From: Microbacterium mangrovi
Lineage (GTDB): Bacteria; Actinomycetota; Actinomycetes; Actinomycetales; Microbacteriaceae
Length of the DNA stretch: 64,000 nt
Assembly: GCF_000802305.1 (NCBI RefSeq)
Contig: NZ_JTDK01000008.1
Location: forward strand, 123,174 to 187,173
Direction: 5' to 3'
In this document: positions 8,156-16,773 of the stretch, in pieces
Position numbering within the stretch: position 1 is the first letter of the stretch
Layout of the letters: each line of letters starts with the position of its first letter
The notes under the pieces: model-generated
The model's input: the letters and a program-made list of their open reading frames with translations, nothing else
Database searches by the model: none
Told to the model about the DNA's origin: nothing
Position numbers and translations under genes: made by a program

Positions 8156-8364
8156 TCGGCACCTCCCTGCCCGGCGAGCGCGCGGGCGATCGATCGGGTC
8201 GGGCAGACGTCGATGGCCATCTGGATCTTGCCGGCGTCGTCTCCGTCCTCGTCGGTCACGATGGCGATGCTGAGGTCGTCGAGGTCGAACGTATTGGGCG
8301 CGTAGAACGTGCACTGCCCCGAGCCCATGCACCGATCGCGGTCGATCGTCAGGTGCTCGCTCAT
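8152..8364 (-). CDS. [3Fe-4S] ferredoxin for the upstream P450
   Basis: The protein has 70 residues and a single-cluster pattern: CMGSGQC with Cys at about 12 and 18, and a late CP at about 52. The second position of a normal CxxCxxC motif is glycine, as in [3Fe-4S] ferredoxins that serve bacterial P450s. Its start overlaps the P450 stop (ATGA) and its stop overlaps the DUF35 start, which supports the P450 as its partner. It resembles the second small ferredoxin at 13968, so the region has one dedicated ferredoxin per P450. Confidence 0.92.
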   Translation of the reverse strand: MSEHLTIDRDRCMGSGQCTFYAPNTFDLDDLSIAIVTDEDGDDAGKIQMAIDVCPTRSIARALAGQGGAE

Positions 8365-9671
8365 GACGTCGGCTCCGCCTCGTCGAACTGCAGGTACAGG
8401 TGGGTGTGCCCGCGGAACTTGTAGCTGCGGATGAGGTCCCACTCACGAGCGTCGGCCGGGCCGTGGTGTCCGTCGTCGATGCGGATGCTCGACGTGCGCT
8501 CCAGCATCCGCTGGATGGTGAACACCGCCTCGGCGCGGGCGAGCGGCGCACCGGGGCAGGTGTGGATGCCGCGCCCGAAGGCGAGGTGCTGACGCGCGTT
8601 CGGGCGGGTCTCGTCGAACTTCGCCGGGTCGTCGAAGACGCGGGCATCCCGACCGGCTGCGCCGTGCAGGAGCATCAGGACCGTGCCCGGCGCCAGGTCG
8701 AATCCGCCGAGCTCGGTCGGGCGCTTGACGAGCCGGAACGAGCCCTTGATGGGCGCCTCGACGCGCAGCGTCTCCTCGATGAACTTCGGGATCAGCGAGA
8801 ATTCGTTGCGCAGCCGCTCCTGGAGTTCTGCGTCGTCGGCGATGCGCTGCATGGTGATGCCCATGAGCTGGACGGTGGTCTCCTGACCGGCCGCGAACAG
8901 GTTCGACGCGATGCGGGCGACCTCGATGGGCTCGGGCAGCGACCCGTCCGGGAAGGTCGACAGCGCCATCCCGGTGAGCACGTCCTCCTGCGGGTTCGCG
9001 CGACGCTCGACGATCTTCTCCGAGAAGTAGTCGTAGAGGCGCTCGATGCCGGCGTGGTGGTTCGCCTGCAGCTCGAGGTTGCCGAGCACCGGACCTGGCT
9101 GGGTCGCCAGCAGCTCGAGGAGCATGCCGTGGTCGGAGACCGGGACGCCGAGCAGATCGGCGACGGCGAGGATCGTGTACCCCTTGCAGTAGTCCCAGAT
9201 GAACTCGCACTCACCCTTGGGAAGGATCTCATCGAGAAAATGGTCGGCGGTGTCCTTGAGGAACTGCTCGTTCTCCTTGAGGCGCTTCGGGGTGATCAGG
9301 CCCATCAGGATGGCCCGGTGGTCGGTGTGCACCGGCGGGTCGAAGGTCACGATCTGGTCGTTCTGGGGGAAGAACGAGCGGTGCTGCTCGAGGAGGTCGG
9401 AGATGTCGTCTCCGACGACCTCGAACGGGAGGTCTACGACCGGCCCGCCGGTGCGGTTGATCGACGAGTAGACGTCGGGCTGGTGGTAGACCTGCAGCGC
9501 CTCCTCGTACCCGGTGACAATCACGACGCCGTACTTCGGCTCGCGGAAGACCGGGTGGTTGGCGATCATATGGTCGAACCACGGTTCGGCCTTCGCCGCG
9601 ACGTCCGGGTCGGTGAAGAAGTCGACGTCGGCGGGGTTGATCTCGGCGATGCTTGTCTCGACGGTGCTCAT
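8361..9671 (-). CDS. Cytochrome P450 (first of two)
   Basis: This 436-residue soluble bacterial P450 has the I-helix oxygen-activation motif AGQETT (261-266), the ExxR pair at 300-303 and the heme-binding loop FGRGIHTCPGA with the thiolate ligand near Cys372. The acid of the usual AGxDT is Glu, as in many bacterial P450s. It probably hydroxylates the pathway substrate, with electrons from the adjacent [3Fe-4S] ferredoxin. It lies 37 bp after the aldehyde dehydrogenase in the same operon. The CYP family number cannot be given from sight. Confidence 0.95.
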   Translation of the reverse strand: MSTVETSIAEINPADVDFFTDPDVAAKAEPWFDHMIANHPVFREPKYGVVIVTGYEEALQVYHQPDVYSSINRTGGPVVDLPFEVVGDDISDLLEQHRSFFPQNDQIVTFDPPVHTDHRAILMGLITPKRLKENEQFLKDTADHFLDEILPKGECEFIWDYCKGYTILAVADLLGVPVSDHGMLLELLATQPGPVLGNLELQANHHAGIERLYDYFSEKIVERRANPQEDVLTGMALSTFPDGSLPEPIEVARIASNLFAAGQETTVQLMGITMQRIADDAELQERLRNEFSLIPKFIEETLRVEAPIKGSFRLVKRPTELGGFDLAPGTVLMLLHGAAGRDARVFDDPAKFDETRPNARQHLAFGRGIHTCPGAPLARAEAVFTIQRMLERTSSIRIDDGHHGPADAREWDLIRSYKFRGHTHLYLQFDEAEPTS

Positions 9672-9708
9672 CAGTGTCTTCTCTCTGTGCGGGCCGGTCG
9701 GGGGCCGG

Positions 9709-11202
9709 TCACTGGAACCGCGTGGGCGTGCCGTCGAGCAGCACGGTCTTGGACTCGAGGTACGGGAAGACGCCCTGAGCGCCACCTTCCCGGCCAACGC
9801 CGGACTGCTTGAAGCCGCCGAAGCCCATCCGGGTGTCGGTCTTGAACCCGTTATGGCCGACGGTGCCGGAGCGGAGGCGGCGCGCCACCTGGTAGGCGCG
9901 GTCGACGTCGTTCGTGAACACGGCGTTGTTCAGGCCGTAGACGGTGTCGTTGGCGAGCTCGATCGCGTGCTCTTCGTTGTCGGCGGGGATGACCGACAGC
10001 ACGGGGCCGAAGAGCTCCTCCTGGGCGATGGTCGACCGGTTGTCGACGTTCGCGAACACGGTCGGCTCGACGAAGAACCCGCGATCGAGGTGAGCGGGCC
10101 GGTGACCGCCCGCGACGAGACGTGCACCTTCGGCGACCCCCTTCTCGATGTACCCGAGCACGCTGTTCTGCTGCTTGGCGAGCGCGAGCGGGCCGATCTG
10201 GGTCTCCGGGTCGAACGGGTCGCCGACGCGGACCGAACCGAACGTGCTCGCCAGCGCGTCGACGAGTTCGTCGTGACGGTGGCGGGAGACGATGACGCGC
10301 GTCAGCGACATGCAGACCTGCCCGTTGATGGAGCATTCCTGCTGCGAGATCGCGGCGGCTGCCGCGGCGAGGTCGTAGTCGTCGAGCACGACCGCGGCGG
10401 ACTTGCCGCCGAGCTCGAGCGTGTAGCGGGCCAGACGCTCACCGCACGCGGCGGCGATCTGGCGGCCGACGGCGCTGGATCCGGTGAAGGCGATCTTGTC
10501 GACGCGCGGGTCGCGCACGAGCTGGTCCGACACGACGCGGTGGCCGTTGACCACGTTCAGGACGCCGGCGGGCAGGCCGATCTCCTCGGCGATCTCCGCG
10601 AGGATCCAGAGTTCGCCCGGTGCCTCCGGCGGAGCCTTCAGGACCACGGTGCATCCGGCGAGCAGCGCCGGCGCGATCTTGTACGCGGCCAGCGACAGCG
10701 GGGTGTTCCACGGCACGATGGCGCCCACGACGCCGACGGGCTCGTTCACGACCGCGCCGAAGGCGGCGAACTCGGGGTTGTCGAGGGTGACCCACGGGTA
10801 GCTGTCGGCGAGGTCGGCGTAGTAGTCGAACAGCGCGGGGACGCGGGCGATGGAGTGCTTCGCGATGCCGAACGTGACGCCGGTCTGGCGCGTCCAGTAG
10901 GTGCCGGCCTCTTCGGCGCGCTCGCGGAGGCGCGCAGCGATCTTCCGCAGGTACTCGCCGCGCTGGTGCGGCTCGAGGAACGGCCACGGGGAGTCGTCGA
11001 ACGCCCGCCGGGCTGCGGCGATCGCGCGGTCCATGTCGGACGGGGTCGTCTCGGCGATGCGGTAGAACGTCTCTTCCGTCGTGGAGTCCGTGACCCCGAG
11101 GGACGTGCCGCCGGCGGGCGCCACCCACTGGCCGTCGATGAAGAGGCGATCGGTGTGCTTCAGGGTGATCTCGGTGTCGCGGATCGTCAGGAGGTTCGTC
11201 AT
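9709..11202 (-). CDS. NAD(P)-dependent aldehyde dehydrogenase
   Basis: The 497-residue protein is a full-length ALDH superfamily member. Visible are the cofactor/active-site motif VPWNTPLSLAAYK, the general base in LELGGKSAAVV, the nucleophile in GQVCMSLTRV and the C-terminal GFGGFKQSG. It oxidises an aldehyde to the acid. Between an SDR and a P450 it probably carries out the aldehyde-to-acid step after P450 hydroxylation and SDR oxidation. Substrate specificity is not visible. Confidence 0.95.
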   Translation of the reverse strand: MTNLLTIRDTEITLKHTDRLFIDGQWVAPAGGTSLGVTDSTTEETFYRIAETTPSDMDRAIAAARRAFDDSPWPFLEPHQRGEYLRKIAARLRERAEEAGTYWTRQTGVTFGIAKHSIARVPALFDYYADLADSYPWVTLDNPEFAAFGAVVNEPVGVVGAIVPWNTPLSLAAYKIAPALLAGCTVVLKAPPEAPGELWILAEIAEEIGLPAGVLNVVNGHRVVSDQLVRDPRVDKIAFTGSSAVGRQIAAACGERLARYTLELGGKSAAVVLDDYDLAAAAAAISQQECSINGQVCMSLTRVIVSRHRHDELVDALASTFGSVRVGDPFDPETQIGPLALAKQQNSVLGYIEKGVAEGARLVAGGHRPAHLDRGFFVEPTVFANVDNRSTIAQEELFGPVLSVIPADNEEHAIELANDTVYGLNNAVFTNDVDRAYQVARRLRSGTVGHNGFKTDTRMGFGGFKQSGVGREGGAQGVFPYLESKTVLLDGTPTRFQ

Positions 11203-11240
11203 CTCTGTCTTCTCACTTCGTCGTGTTGTCCGGGGGGGAC

Positions 11241-12116
11241 TCAGGCGGCCTGGCGCGACATGACGCCGCGCAGGGTCCAGGTCAGGCGATCGGGCTGCAG
11301 GCCGGCGATCTGGAGCGCGTTCATCCCGTAGTCGACCGAGATGTGGGCGCCGGAGACGTAGCTGGCGAGGTCGCTGCCGAGGAAGGCGAGCACCTTGGCC
11401 ATCTCGATCGACTCGGCGAGGCGTCCGCCCGGGCCGACCTCGGCCTCGACGGCGGCCTGGCCGCCCTTCATCTCGGCGAACTCCGGCAGCATCCCGGACA
11501 CGGTCATCGCGGGGAGGACGGCGTTGATCCGGATGCCGGAACGCTCGGCGAGCGGGGTGACCTGCTCGGCGACCCAGAGGTTGAGGAGTCGCTTGGACAG
11601 GATGTAACCGAGCGACCCGGGGATCTCGCCGAAGGGCTTCTCGTACTCCTGCGCGATCCGGACCTCGTCGTCCCAGTCGCCGCCGCGGACGAACGGCACG
11701 AGTTCGTCACGCACGTCCGGCGTCTCCCAGCGGAGTCCGCCGTTGGAGGTCACGAACGAGACCGAGCCGTGGGTCGTGACGCGGTGGGCCAGGTAGGCGT
11801 CCGTCATGTACTTGTTCGCGATGAAGTTGACGGTGAGCGTCTCGAGGAACGAGTTGTGCACGCCGGAGATGCCGGCGACGCCGAAGAACGCGTCGATGGA
11901 GAGCGGGATCGCGGTGAACGCCTCGTCGATCGACTCCTTCGAGCCCAGGTCGACGACGATCGCCTTCGTCACGCCGTCGACGGGTGCGGTGACGCGGTCG
12001 AGCGCGTACACGTCCGCCCCCAGGTCCACCAGCATCTCGGTGAGCGCGCGGCCCATCCCCGATGCCGCACCGGTCACGACGACGGTCTTGTCCGCGTAGC
12101 CGAAGTAGTCCTTCAC
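11241..12116 (-). CDS. SDR family oxidoreductase, first gene of the P450 operon
   Basis: The 291-residue protein has the Rossmann motif TGAASGMG near the N-terminus and the catalytic YILSK (YxxxK). The catalytic serine is probably in VSFVTSN. The start is a GTG preceded by a good ribosome-binding site (AAGGGAG). It is longer than the usual 250 residues because of an insert around residues 120-160. It probably oxidises an alcohol produced by the pathway. The promoter and the 19-bp motif lie directly upstream. Confidence 0.9.
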   Translation of the reverse strand: MKDYFGYADKTVVVTGAASGMGRALTEMLVDLGADVYALDRVTAPVDGVTKAIVVDLGSKESIDEAFTAIPLSIDAFFGVAGISGVHNSFLETLTVNFIANKYMTDAYLAHRVTTHGSVSFVTSNGGLRWETPDVRDELVPFVRGGDWDDEVRIAQEYEKPFGEIPGSLGYILSKRLLNLWVAEQVTPLAERSGIRINAVLPAMTVSGMLPEFAEMKGGQAAVEAEVGPGGRLAESIEMAKVLAFLGSDLASYVSGAHISVDYGMNALQIAGLQPDRLTWTLRGVMSRQAA

Positions 12117-12160
12117 TGATGACTCCCTTGCCTCAGATAATGTTCCGTAGTTCCGAACGA

Positions 12161-12179
12161 GTGATCGGTCTAACGAAAC
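12161..12179 (-). promoter_or_regulatory. Shared 19-bp motif, copy 3 (putative operator)
   Basis: On the minus strand the sequence GTTTCGTTAGACCGATCAC begins 9 bp after the -10 element of the operon promoter. It matches copy 2 at 17 of 19 positions and copy 1 at 15 of 19. A second feature, the direct repeat GTTCCG-TA-GTTCCG (plus-strand reading), follows at about 12142-12155. Confidence 0.6.
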
Positions 12180-12188
12180 GCCGAGACA

Positions 12189-12217
12189 ACTATCTCAAGG
12201 ACGCGCGACTCTGTCAA
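12189..12217 (-). promoter_or_regulatory. Promoter of the SDR-ALDH-P450 operon
   Basis: On the minus strand TTGACA (12217-12212), a 17-bp spacer and GATAGT (12194-12189) form a near-consensus promoter. The predicted start is near 12182, just before the 19-bp motif, the same layout as at 1328-1381. Confidence 0.65.
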
Positions 12218-12279
12218 TCCCGGGAAACTTTCAAGCACTGATGATGCGAACTTGCCGAAACCGCCGCACGGACGACAAC

Positions 12280-12310
12280 GGGGTGCGGGTCGATCAACGA
12301 CCCGCACCCC
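12280..12310. terminator. Perfect 13-bp hairpin after the 7Fe ferredoxin gene
   Basis: GGGGTGCGGGTCG and CGACCCGCACCCC pair perfectly around a 5-nt loop, 17 bp past the ferredoxin stop on the minus strand. There is no T-run, which is common for high-GC terminators. Confidence 0.65.
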
Positions 12311-12327
12311 GTGCGATCCGGCGCGAC

Positions 12328-12642
12328 TCAGGCGGCGGGCAACTCCGCCACGAACGTCGCGTCGTGACCGAGGTTCCCCATCTTGCGGCCACCCGCCGAG
12401 ACGTCGATCCCCTCGAAGAACTGCTCGTTGACGGCGATGAACTTCTCGTCCTCGCCATCCAGATCCCCGTCGTAGTGGATCGCCTGGGTCGGGCAGGCCG
12501 CCTCGCAGGCCCCGCAGTCGATGCACAGGTCCTGGTTGATGTACATCATCCGCTCGCCTTCGAACAGGCAGTCGGCCGGGCACACCTGGATGCAGCTGCG
12601 GTCTTTCACGTCCACGCATGCCTGCGTCACAACGAAAGCCAT
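12328..12642 (-). CDS. fdxA: FdxA-type 7Fe ferredoxin
   Basis: This 104-residue protein has an N-terminal cysteine pattern (Cys at about 9, 17, 21 and 25) and a second motif CIDCGACEAACP, as in FdxA ferredoxins with one [3Fe-4S] and one [4Fe-4S] cluster. It is an electron carrier, often a partner of FprA-type reductases, and fprA is in this region. It is transcribed alone, divergently from the second P450, with its own hairpin terminator. The start ATG is at 12642. Confidence 0.93.
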   Translation of the reverse strand: MAFVVTQACVDVKDRSCIQVCPADCLFEGERMMYINQDLCIDCGACEAACPTQAIHYDGDLDGEDEKFIAVNEQFFEGIDVSAGGRKMGNLGHDATFVAELPAA

Positions 12643-12696
12643 TTCTCTTCCTCTCTTCACGTCCTCGTGTCGGCGAGGGCCGTCTGGACTCTTGGC

Positions 12697-12709
12697 ACTC
12701 AACGTGAGT
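12697..12709. promoter_or_regulatory. Inverted repeat ACTCA-ACG-TGAGT in the divergent fdxA/P450 region
   Basis: A 5-bp-arm inverted repeat lies in the 153-bp space between the 7Fe ferredoxin and the second P450. It is the most symmetric element there and could be an operator. I see no copy of the 19-bp motif and no clear -10/-35 pair. Confidence 0.3.
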
Positions 12710-12795
12710 ACACTGACGACACTTCTAAGCGTTGGTTCTCAAATCTACCACCAGCGAAGCAAAGTGGCCAAGGCTGTTCACGACAGGAGAGACCC

Positions 12796-13965
12796 ATGAC
12801 GACAGCGACCTTCTCGACCCAGCGCGTCGATCCCTATTCCCCGCCCGCCGAGCATCTGCGGCTCCAGCAGGAGGATCCGATCAGCCGCGTGCCCTGGCGG
12901 ACGGGCGGCGACATCTGGGCGATCACGCGTCACGCCGACGTCCGCACGGTGCTCGGCGACACCCGGTTCAGCTCCGACCGCTCCCTCCCGGGACACCCCA
13001 CGAACGCCGGGTACACGTCGGCGGCGCACCTCAAGAACCTCATCGAGATGGACCCGCCGGACCACACGCAGCAGCGCGTCCGCGTCATGGGCGAGTTCAC
13101 CGTCAAGAAGATCGGCGCCATGCGCCCGCGCGTCCAGGAGATCGTCGAGGAGACGCTCGACGAGATGCTCGCATCCGGCAATTCGGCCGACCTCGTGACT
13201 GCGCTCTCGCTGCCCGTCCCCTCGGTCGTGATCGCCGAGCTCCTCGGCGTGCCGCTCGAGGACCACTCGGTGTTCCAGGAGAACAGCGCCAAGTTCACCG
13301 AAGCGGACTCGCCGATGGAAGCCCGAATGGAGGCGATGGATGCCCTCAAGACGTACATCGCCGGCCTCGTCGCCGCTCGCGCAGATCAGCCGGGCGACGA
13401 CCTCCTCAGCCGCCAGCTCGCCGCCGGCGCCTCCCCCGAGGAGCTCACCGGACTCGGCTTCCTGCTGCTCATTGCCGGCCACGAGACGACCGCGAACATG
13501 ATCTCGCTCAGCATCGCGACGCTGCTCGACCGCCCCGACCTGCTGCAGCAGCTGCGCGACGACCCGCCGCTCCTGCCCGGAGCAGTGGAGGAGCTGCTGC
13601 GGTACTTCACGATCGCCGAAGTGGGCGGTCTGCGCCTGGCGACGGCCGACATCGAGGTCGCCGGGGTCACGATCCCCGCCGGCGACGCCGTCTTCGCGCT
13701 CGCCAACACCGCCAACCGCGACCCCGAGGTGTTCCCGGACCCGCACACGATCGACTTCCACCGCGGCGCGCGCAACCATCTCGCGTTCGGATTCGGGCCG
13801 CACCAGTGCCTCGGCCAGAACCTTGCACGCCTCGAGCTCGAGGTCGTTCTCGAAGCCGTCATCCGGCGCCTCCCAACCCTCCGCCTGGCCGTTCCTTTCG
13901 AAGAGATCTCCTTCAAGGAGTTCGGCCCCAACTACGGCGTGTACTCGCTTCCGGTGGAGTGGTGA
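12796..13965 (+). CDS. Cytochrome P450 (second of two)
   Basis: The 389-residue P450 has the I-helix motif AGHETT (227-232), ExxR at 266-269 and the heme loop FGFGPHQCLGQ with the ligand near Cys338. Length and motifs resemble actinobacterial CYP105-like enzymes, but the family is a guess. AGGAGA lies just before the ATG at 12796; earlier in-frame ATGs lack family similarity. A ferredoxin follows after 2 bp, giving a P450-ferredoxin pair. It differs clearly from the first P450, so the two probably act at different steps. Confidence 0.95.
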   Translation: MTTATFSTQRVDPYSPPAEHLRLQQEDPISRVPWRTGGDIWAITRHADVRTVLGDTRFSSDRSLPGHPTNAGYTSAAHLKNLIEMDPPDHTQQRVRVMGEFTVKKIGAMRPRVQEIVEETLDEMLASGNSADLVTALSLPVPSVVIAELLGVPLEDHSVFQENSAKFTEADSPMEARMEAMDALKTYIAGLVAARADQPGDDLLSRQLAAGASPEELTGLGFLLLIAGHETTANMISLSIATLLDRPDLLQQLRDDPPLLPGAVEELLRYFTIAEVGGLRLATADIEVAGVTIPAGDAVFALANTANRDPEVFPDPHTIDFHRGARNHLAFGFGPHQCLGQNLARLELEVVLEAVIRRLPTLRLAVPFEEISFKEFGPNYGVYSLPVEW

Positions 13966-13967
13966 CC

Positions 13968-14168
13968 ATGGAGATCCGAGCCAACCGCGCCACCTGCATC
14001 GGGTCCGGCCAGTGCGTTTTCACCGACCCGGACGCCTTCGACCAGGACGACGACGGCATCGTCGCGCTGCTGCGCACCGCCCCCGGCTCCCCCGAGGAGC
14101 TCGCCCGCGCTCGGGAGGCGGTCAACGTCTGCCCGAGCCGCTCCCTGTCACTGGTCGACCCCGCGTGA
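13968..14168 (+). CDS. [3Fe-4S] ferredoxin for the second P450
   Basis: The 66-residue protein has CIGSGQC (Cys at about 10 and 16) and a late CP near residue 54, the single [3Fe-4S] cluster pattern. It starts 2 bp after the P450 stop and is therefore coupled to it. It is a close analogue of the ferredoxin at 8152. Confidence 0.92.
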   Translation: MEIRANRATCIGSGQCVFTDPDAFDQDDDGIVALLRTAPGSPEELARAREAVNVCPSRSLSLVDPA

Positions 14169-14193
14169 CCTCGCCCGAAAGGAACTCAGACCG

Positions 14194-15198
14194 ATGACCA
14201 TCGAACAAACCATCACTCCCGCGACCGAGACGGATCCCCTCGAGCCCTGGCTGCGGACCATCGCGACTGCCCACGAAGACAAGCGCCACGTCGCCGGCGT
14301 CCAGTGCCGCGGATCGGTCGCGCTCATCGACTCGGCAGCCCGCCTGCGGGGCGTCGCCGCGGTGCACCTCGGACGCGCCGTCTCGCTCGAGAAGGAGGTC
14401 GAGACCCGCCCCGACCGGCTCGCCGACGGGCGCGCCATCGCCGAGGCCGAGAAAGCCCAGTGGCAGCGGCTCGGGATGTCGGACCTGCCCGACGGCCACG
14501 GCTCCGTGAACCTCGAGGTCACGGTCGGCATCCACGGGCAGCACGCGCACGGCGGCGACGTCATCACGTACGACGCGCACGGCGTGCACAACACGCACCT
14601 CGACGGCCTCGCCCACATCGGTGCGAACGCCTCGTGGCACGGACCCATCCCGGCCGAGGCATCCCGCACCGACGAGGACACCATGGTGAACTGGGCCCAG
14701 CACGGCATCGCCACCCGCGCCGTCGTGCTCGACATCCCTGCCGTGCGGGGCGTCGACTGGGTCGTCGCCGGCGAACCCGTCACCGCGGCCGAGCTGGATG
14801 CCGCCCTCGCGGCGACCGGGGTCGACCTGATCCCCGGTGACGCGCTGGTGATCTACCAGGGCCGCGACCGCTACGAGGCGGCGGGGAACATCTACCCCAG
14901 TGGCGCTGCGGCGGTCACGCGGCCGGGAGTCGGCGCCGAGGGCGCCGCGTGGATCGCGGCGAAGGAGCCCGGGCTGGTGCTCTGGGATTTCCACGACGCC
15001 CGCAACAACGAGCGCGGCTCACTCGAGGTGCACAGCCTCATCTACGCGATCGGCCTCTGCCTCGTCGACAACTGCCTCCTCGGCCCGGCCGTCGCTCGGC
15101 TGAAAGAGGCCGACGTCTCGACCGGCTTCCTCGTCGCCGCACCGACGGCCATCCATCGTTCGACCGGCGTGCTGATCAACCCGCTCCTGCTGTACTGA
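14194..15198 (+). CDS. Cyclase family hydrolase (kynurenine-formamidase-like)
   Basis: The 334-residue protein matches the cyclase family (PF04199). It has the metal-binding HNTHLDGLAHIG motif, a variant of HxGTHxDxxxH, and a later RGSLEVHSLIYA. These Mn/Zn enzymes hydrolyse cyclic amides, formamides or lactones. Downstream of a P450-ferredoxin pair it could open a ring or lactone formed by oxidation, which is an inference. GAAAGGA lies before the ATG. Confidence 0.85.
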   Translation: MTIEQTITPATETDPLEPWLRTIATAHEDKRHVAGVQCRGSVALIDSAARLRGVAAVHLGRAVSLEKEVETRPDRLADGRAIAEAEKAQWQRLGMSDLPDGHGSVNLEVTVGIHGQHAHGGDVITYDAHGVHNTHLDGLAHIGANASWHGPIPAEASRTDEDTMVNWAQHGIATRAVVLDIPAVRGVDWVVAGEPVTAAELDAALAATGVDLIPGDALVIYQGRDRYEAAGNIYPSGAAAVTRPGVGAEGAAWIAAKEPGLVLWDFHDARNNERGSLEVHSLIYAIGLCLVDNCLLGPAVARLKEADVSTGFLVAAPTAIHRSTGVLINPLLLY

Positions 15199-15279
15199 GG
15201 CCGCAGTGGCGAGGGGCGCCGTCGTACCGTCATCGATCTCGACCGGCTCTTCCCGGCGCCGGAATGCGGAAGGACCAGC

Positions 15280-16773
15280 ATGACCGTCAAACCACTCACA
15301 ACCCCGCGCCACTCGGCTGCCCGCCAGCGACTCATTATCGCGGTGCTGGCATTCGCCGGAATGGGGACGTCGTTCATGCAGACGGTCCTGGTCCCGATCC
15401 AGGGCGAACTGCCGGCTCTTCTACACGCGAGCCAGCCCACAACTTCGTGGGCGATCACGGCCACACTGCTGACCGCTGCGGTCTTCACGCCGATCTCGGG
15501 GCGACTAGGGGACATGTACGGCAAGAAGCGAATCGCCCTCATCCTTCTCGGCGTTCTGTTCGGCGCGTCGGTGGTCGCGATCTTCGCCCAGCACGTCGCT
15601 CTCCTGATCATCGCGCGGACTCTTCAGGGAGTCGGGATGGGAGTCATCCCCCTCGGCATCGCCTTGCTCCGCGACGAGGTGGACCCCCGCCGACTCGGCT
15701 CATCCATCGCATTGGTGAGCGCAACTCTCGGTGTCGGTGGAGCGATCGGACTGCCCGTCAGCGCCATCATCACCGAGCACCTCGATTGGCACATCCTCTT
15801 TGTTCTCGCCGCATTGATCGCCCTCGTCGCGTTCATCCTCGTCGCTCTCGTCGTGCCGCCGGGCCGTCCGGGAAGCGGTGGCCGCGTCGACCTGCTCGGC
15901 GCAATCGGTCTCGCCGTCGGCCTGCTCTCGCTTCTCCTGGCGATCTCGCAGGGGTCGGTGTGGGGCTGGACCTCGCCCCTGACCCTGGCATGCGTGATCG
16001 GTGGGGTATGCGTGCTGCTCGTGTGGGGCGTGTTCGAACTTCGAGCCAAAGACCCCCTCGTCGATCTGCGGGTTGCAGCGAGGCGGCCGGTTCTGCTGAC
16101 GAACATCGGATCGATCGCGCTGGGTTTCGCGCTGTTCTCGGCGAGCATCGCGTTCCCGCGACTGCTCACGTTGCCACCGTCGGAAGGCGGCATGGGGCTC
16201 GACCTCTTGGCGGCGAGCATCGTCCTGATGCCGTCGGGCCTCGCAATGCTCGCAATGTCCCCCGTTGCGGGCATCGTCGAACGCCGGGTCGGACCGAAGC
16301 CGCTCTTCATCGTCGGCGCTGTGATCATCGCCGTCTCATATCTGCTCGCCGTGGTTCTCCACCTCAACGCATGGACGATCCTTGCCATCAACGGCGTCAT
16401 CGGTATCGGGATCGGGCTGGGCTACGCGGCGATGCCGACCCTCATCATGCAGTCAGTCCCCGTCCGGGAGTCTGGCGCTGCCAACGGTCTCAACGCTCTG
16501 ATGCGCTCTCTCGGGACGAGCATCGCTGCCGCTGCTATCGCCGCCGTCATCGCTCAGGGTGAGAGTTCGACGGCGCCGGCCGCGCAGGGCTTCACGATCG
16601 CGTTCCTGCTGGGCGCCGGGGCCGCGGCTCTCTGCGCGCTCATCGCACTGTTCATTCCACGTGCGCGCTACCCTCGCGATGCGGTTGTCGATGATCGCGG
16701 ATCAACTGGTCTCGGCCAGCAGCACGCTCGCCCGCGCCCGTCCACAGCCGTCCCGCAGGAGGTCATTCGCTAA
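15280..16773 (+). CDS. MFS transporter, 14-helix DHA2 type
   Basis: The 497-residue protein has about 14 hydrophobic segments, the MFS loop motif GRLGDMYGKKR near residue 76 and a motif-C-like VGGAIGLPVSA. It belongs to the drug:H+ antiporter-2 type and may export a toxic intermediate or import the substrate. AAGGAC precedes the ATG. I find no GGATGC/GCATCC in its 1.5 kb, while this motif occurs every few hundred bases elsewhere, which hints at different ancestry. Confidence 0.9.
   Translation: MTVKPLTTPRHSAARQRLIIAVLAFAGMGTSFMQTVLVPIQGELPALLHASQPTTSWAITATLLTAAVFTPISGRLGDMYGKKRIALILLGVLFGASVVAIFAQHVALLIIARTLQGVGMGVIPLGIALLRDEVDPRRLGSSIALVSATLGVGGAIGLPVSAIITEHLDWHILFVLAALIALVAFILVALVVPPGRPGSGGRVDLLGAIGLAVGLLSLLLAISQGSVWGWTSPLTLACVIGGVCVLLVWGVFELRAKDPLVDLRVAARRPVLLTNIGSIALGFALFSASIAFPRLLTLPPSEGGMGLDLLAASIVLMPSGLAMLAMSPVAGIVERRVGPKPLFIVGAVIIAVSYLLAVVLHLNAWTILAINGVIGIGIGLGYAAMPTLIMQSVPVRESGAANGLNALMRSLGTSIAAAAIAAVIAQGESSTAPAAQGFTIAFLLGAGAAALCALIALFIPRARYPRDAVVDDRGSTGLGQQHARPRPSTAVPQEVIR

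Noticed and set aside
12241..12795. N-terminal extension of the second P450 back to 12241
   Set aside because: The extension reads antisense through the 7Fe ferredoxin and the promoter gap; AGGAGA before 12796 gives the right start.
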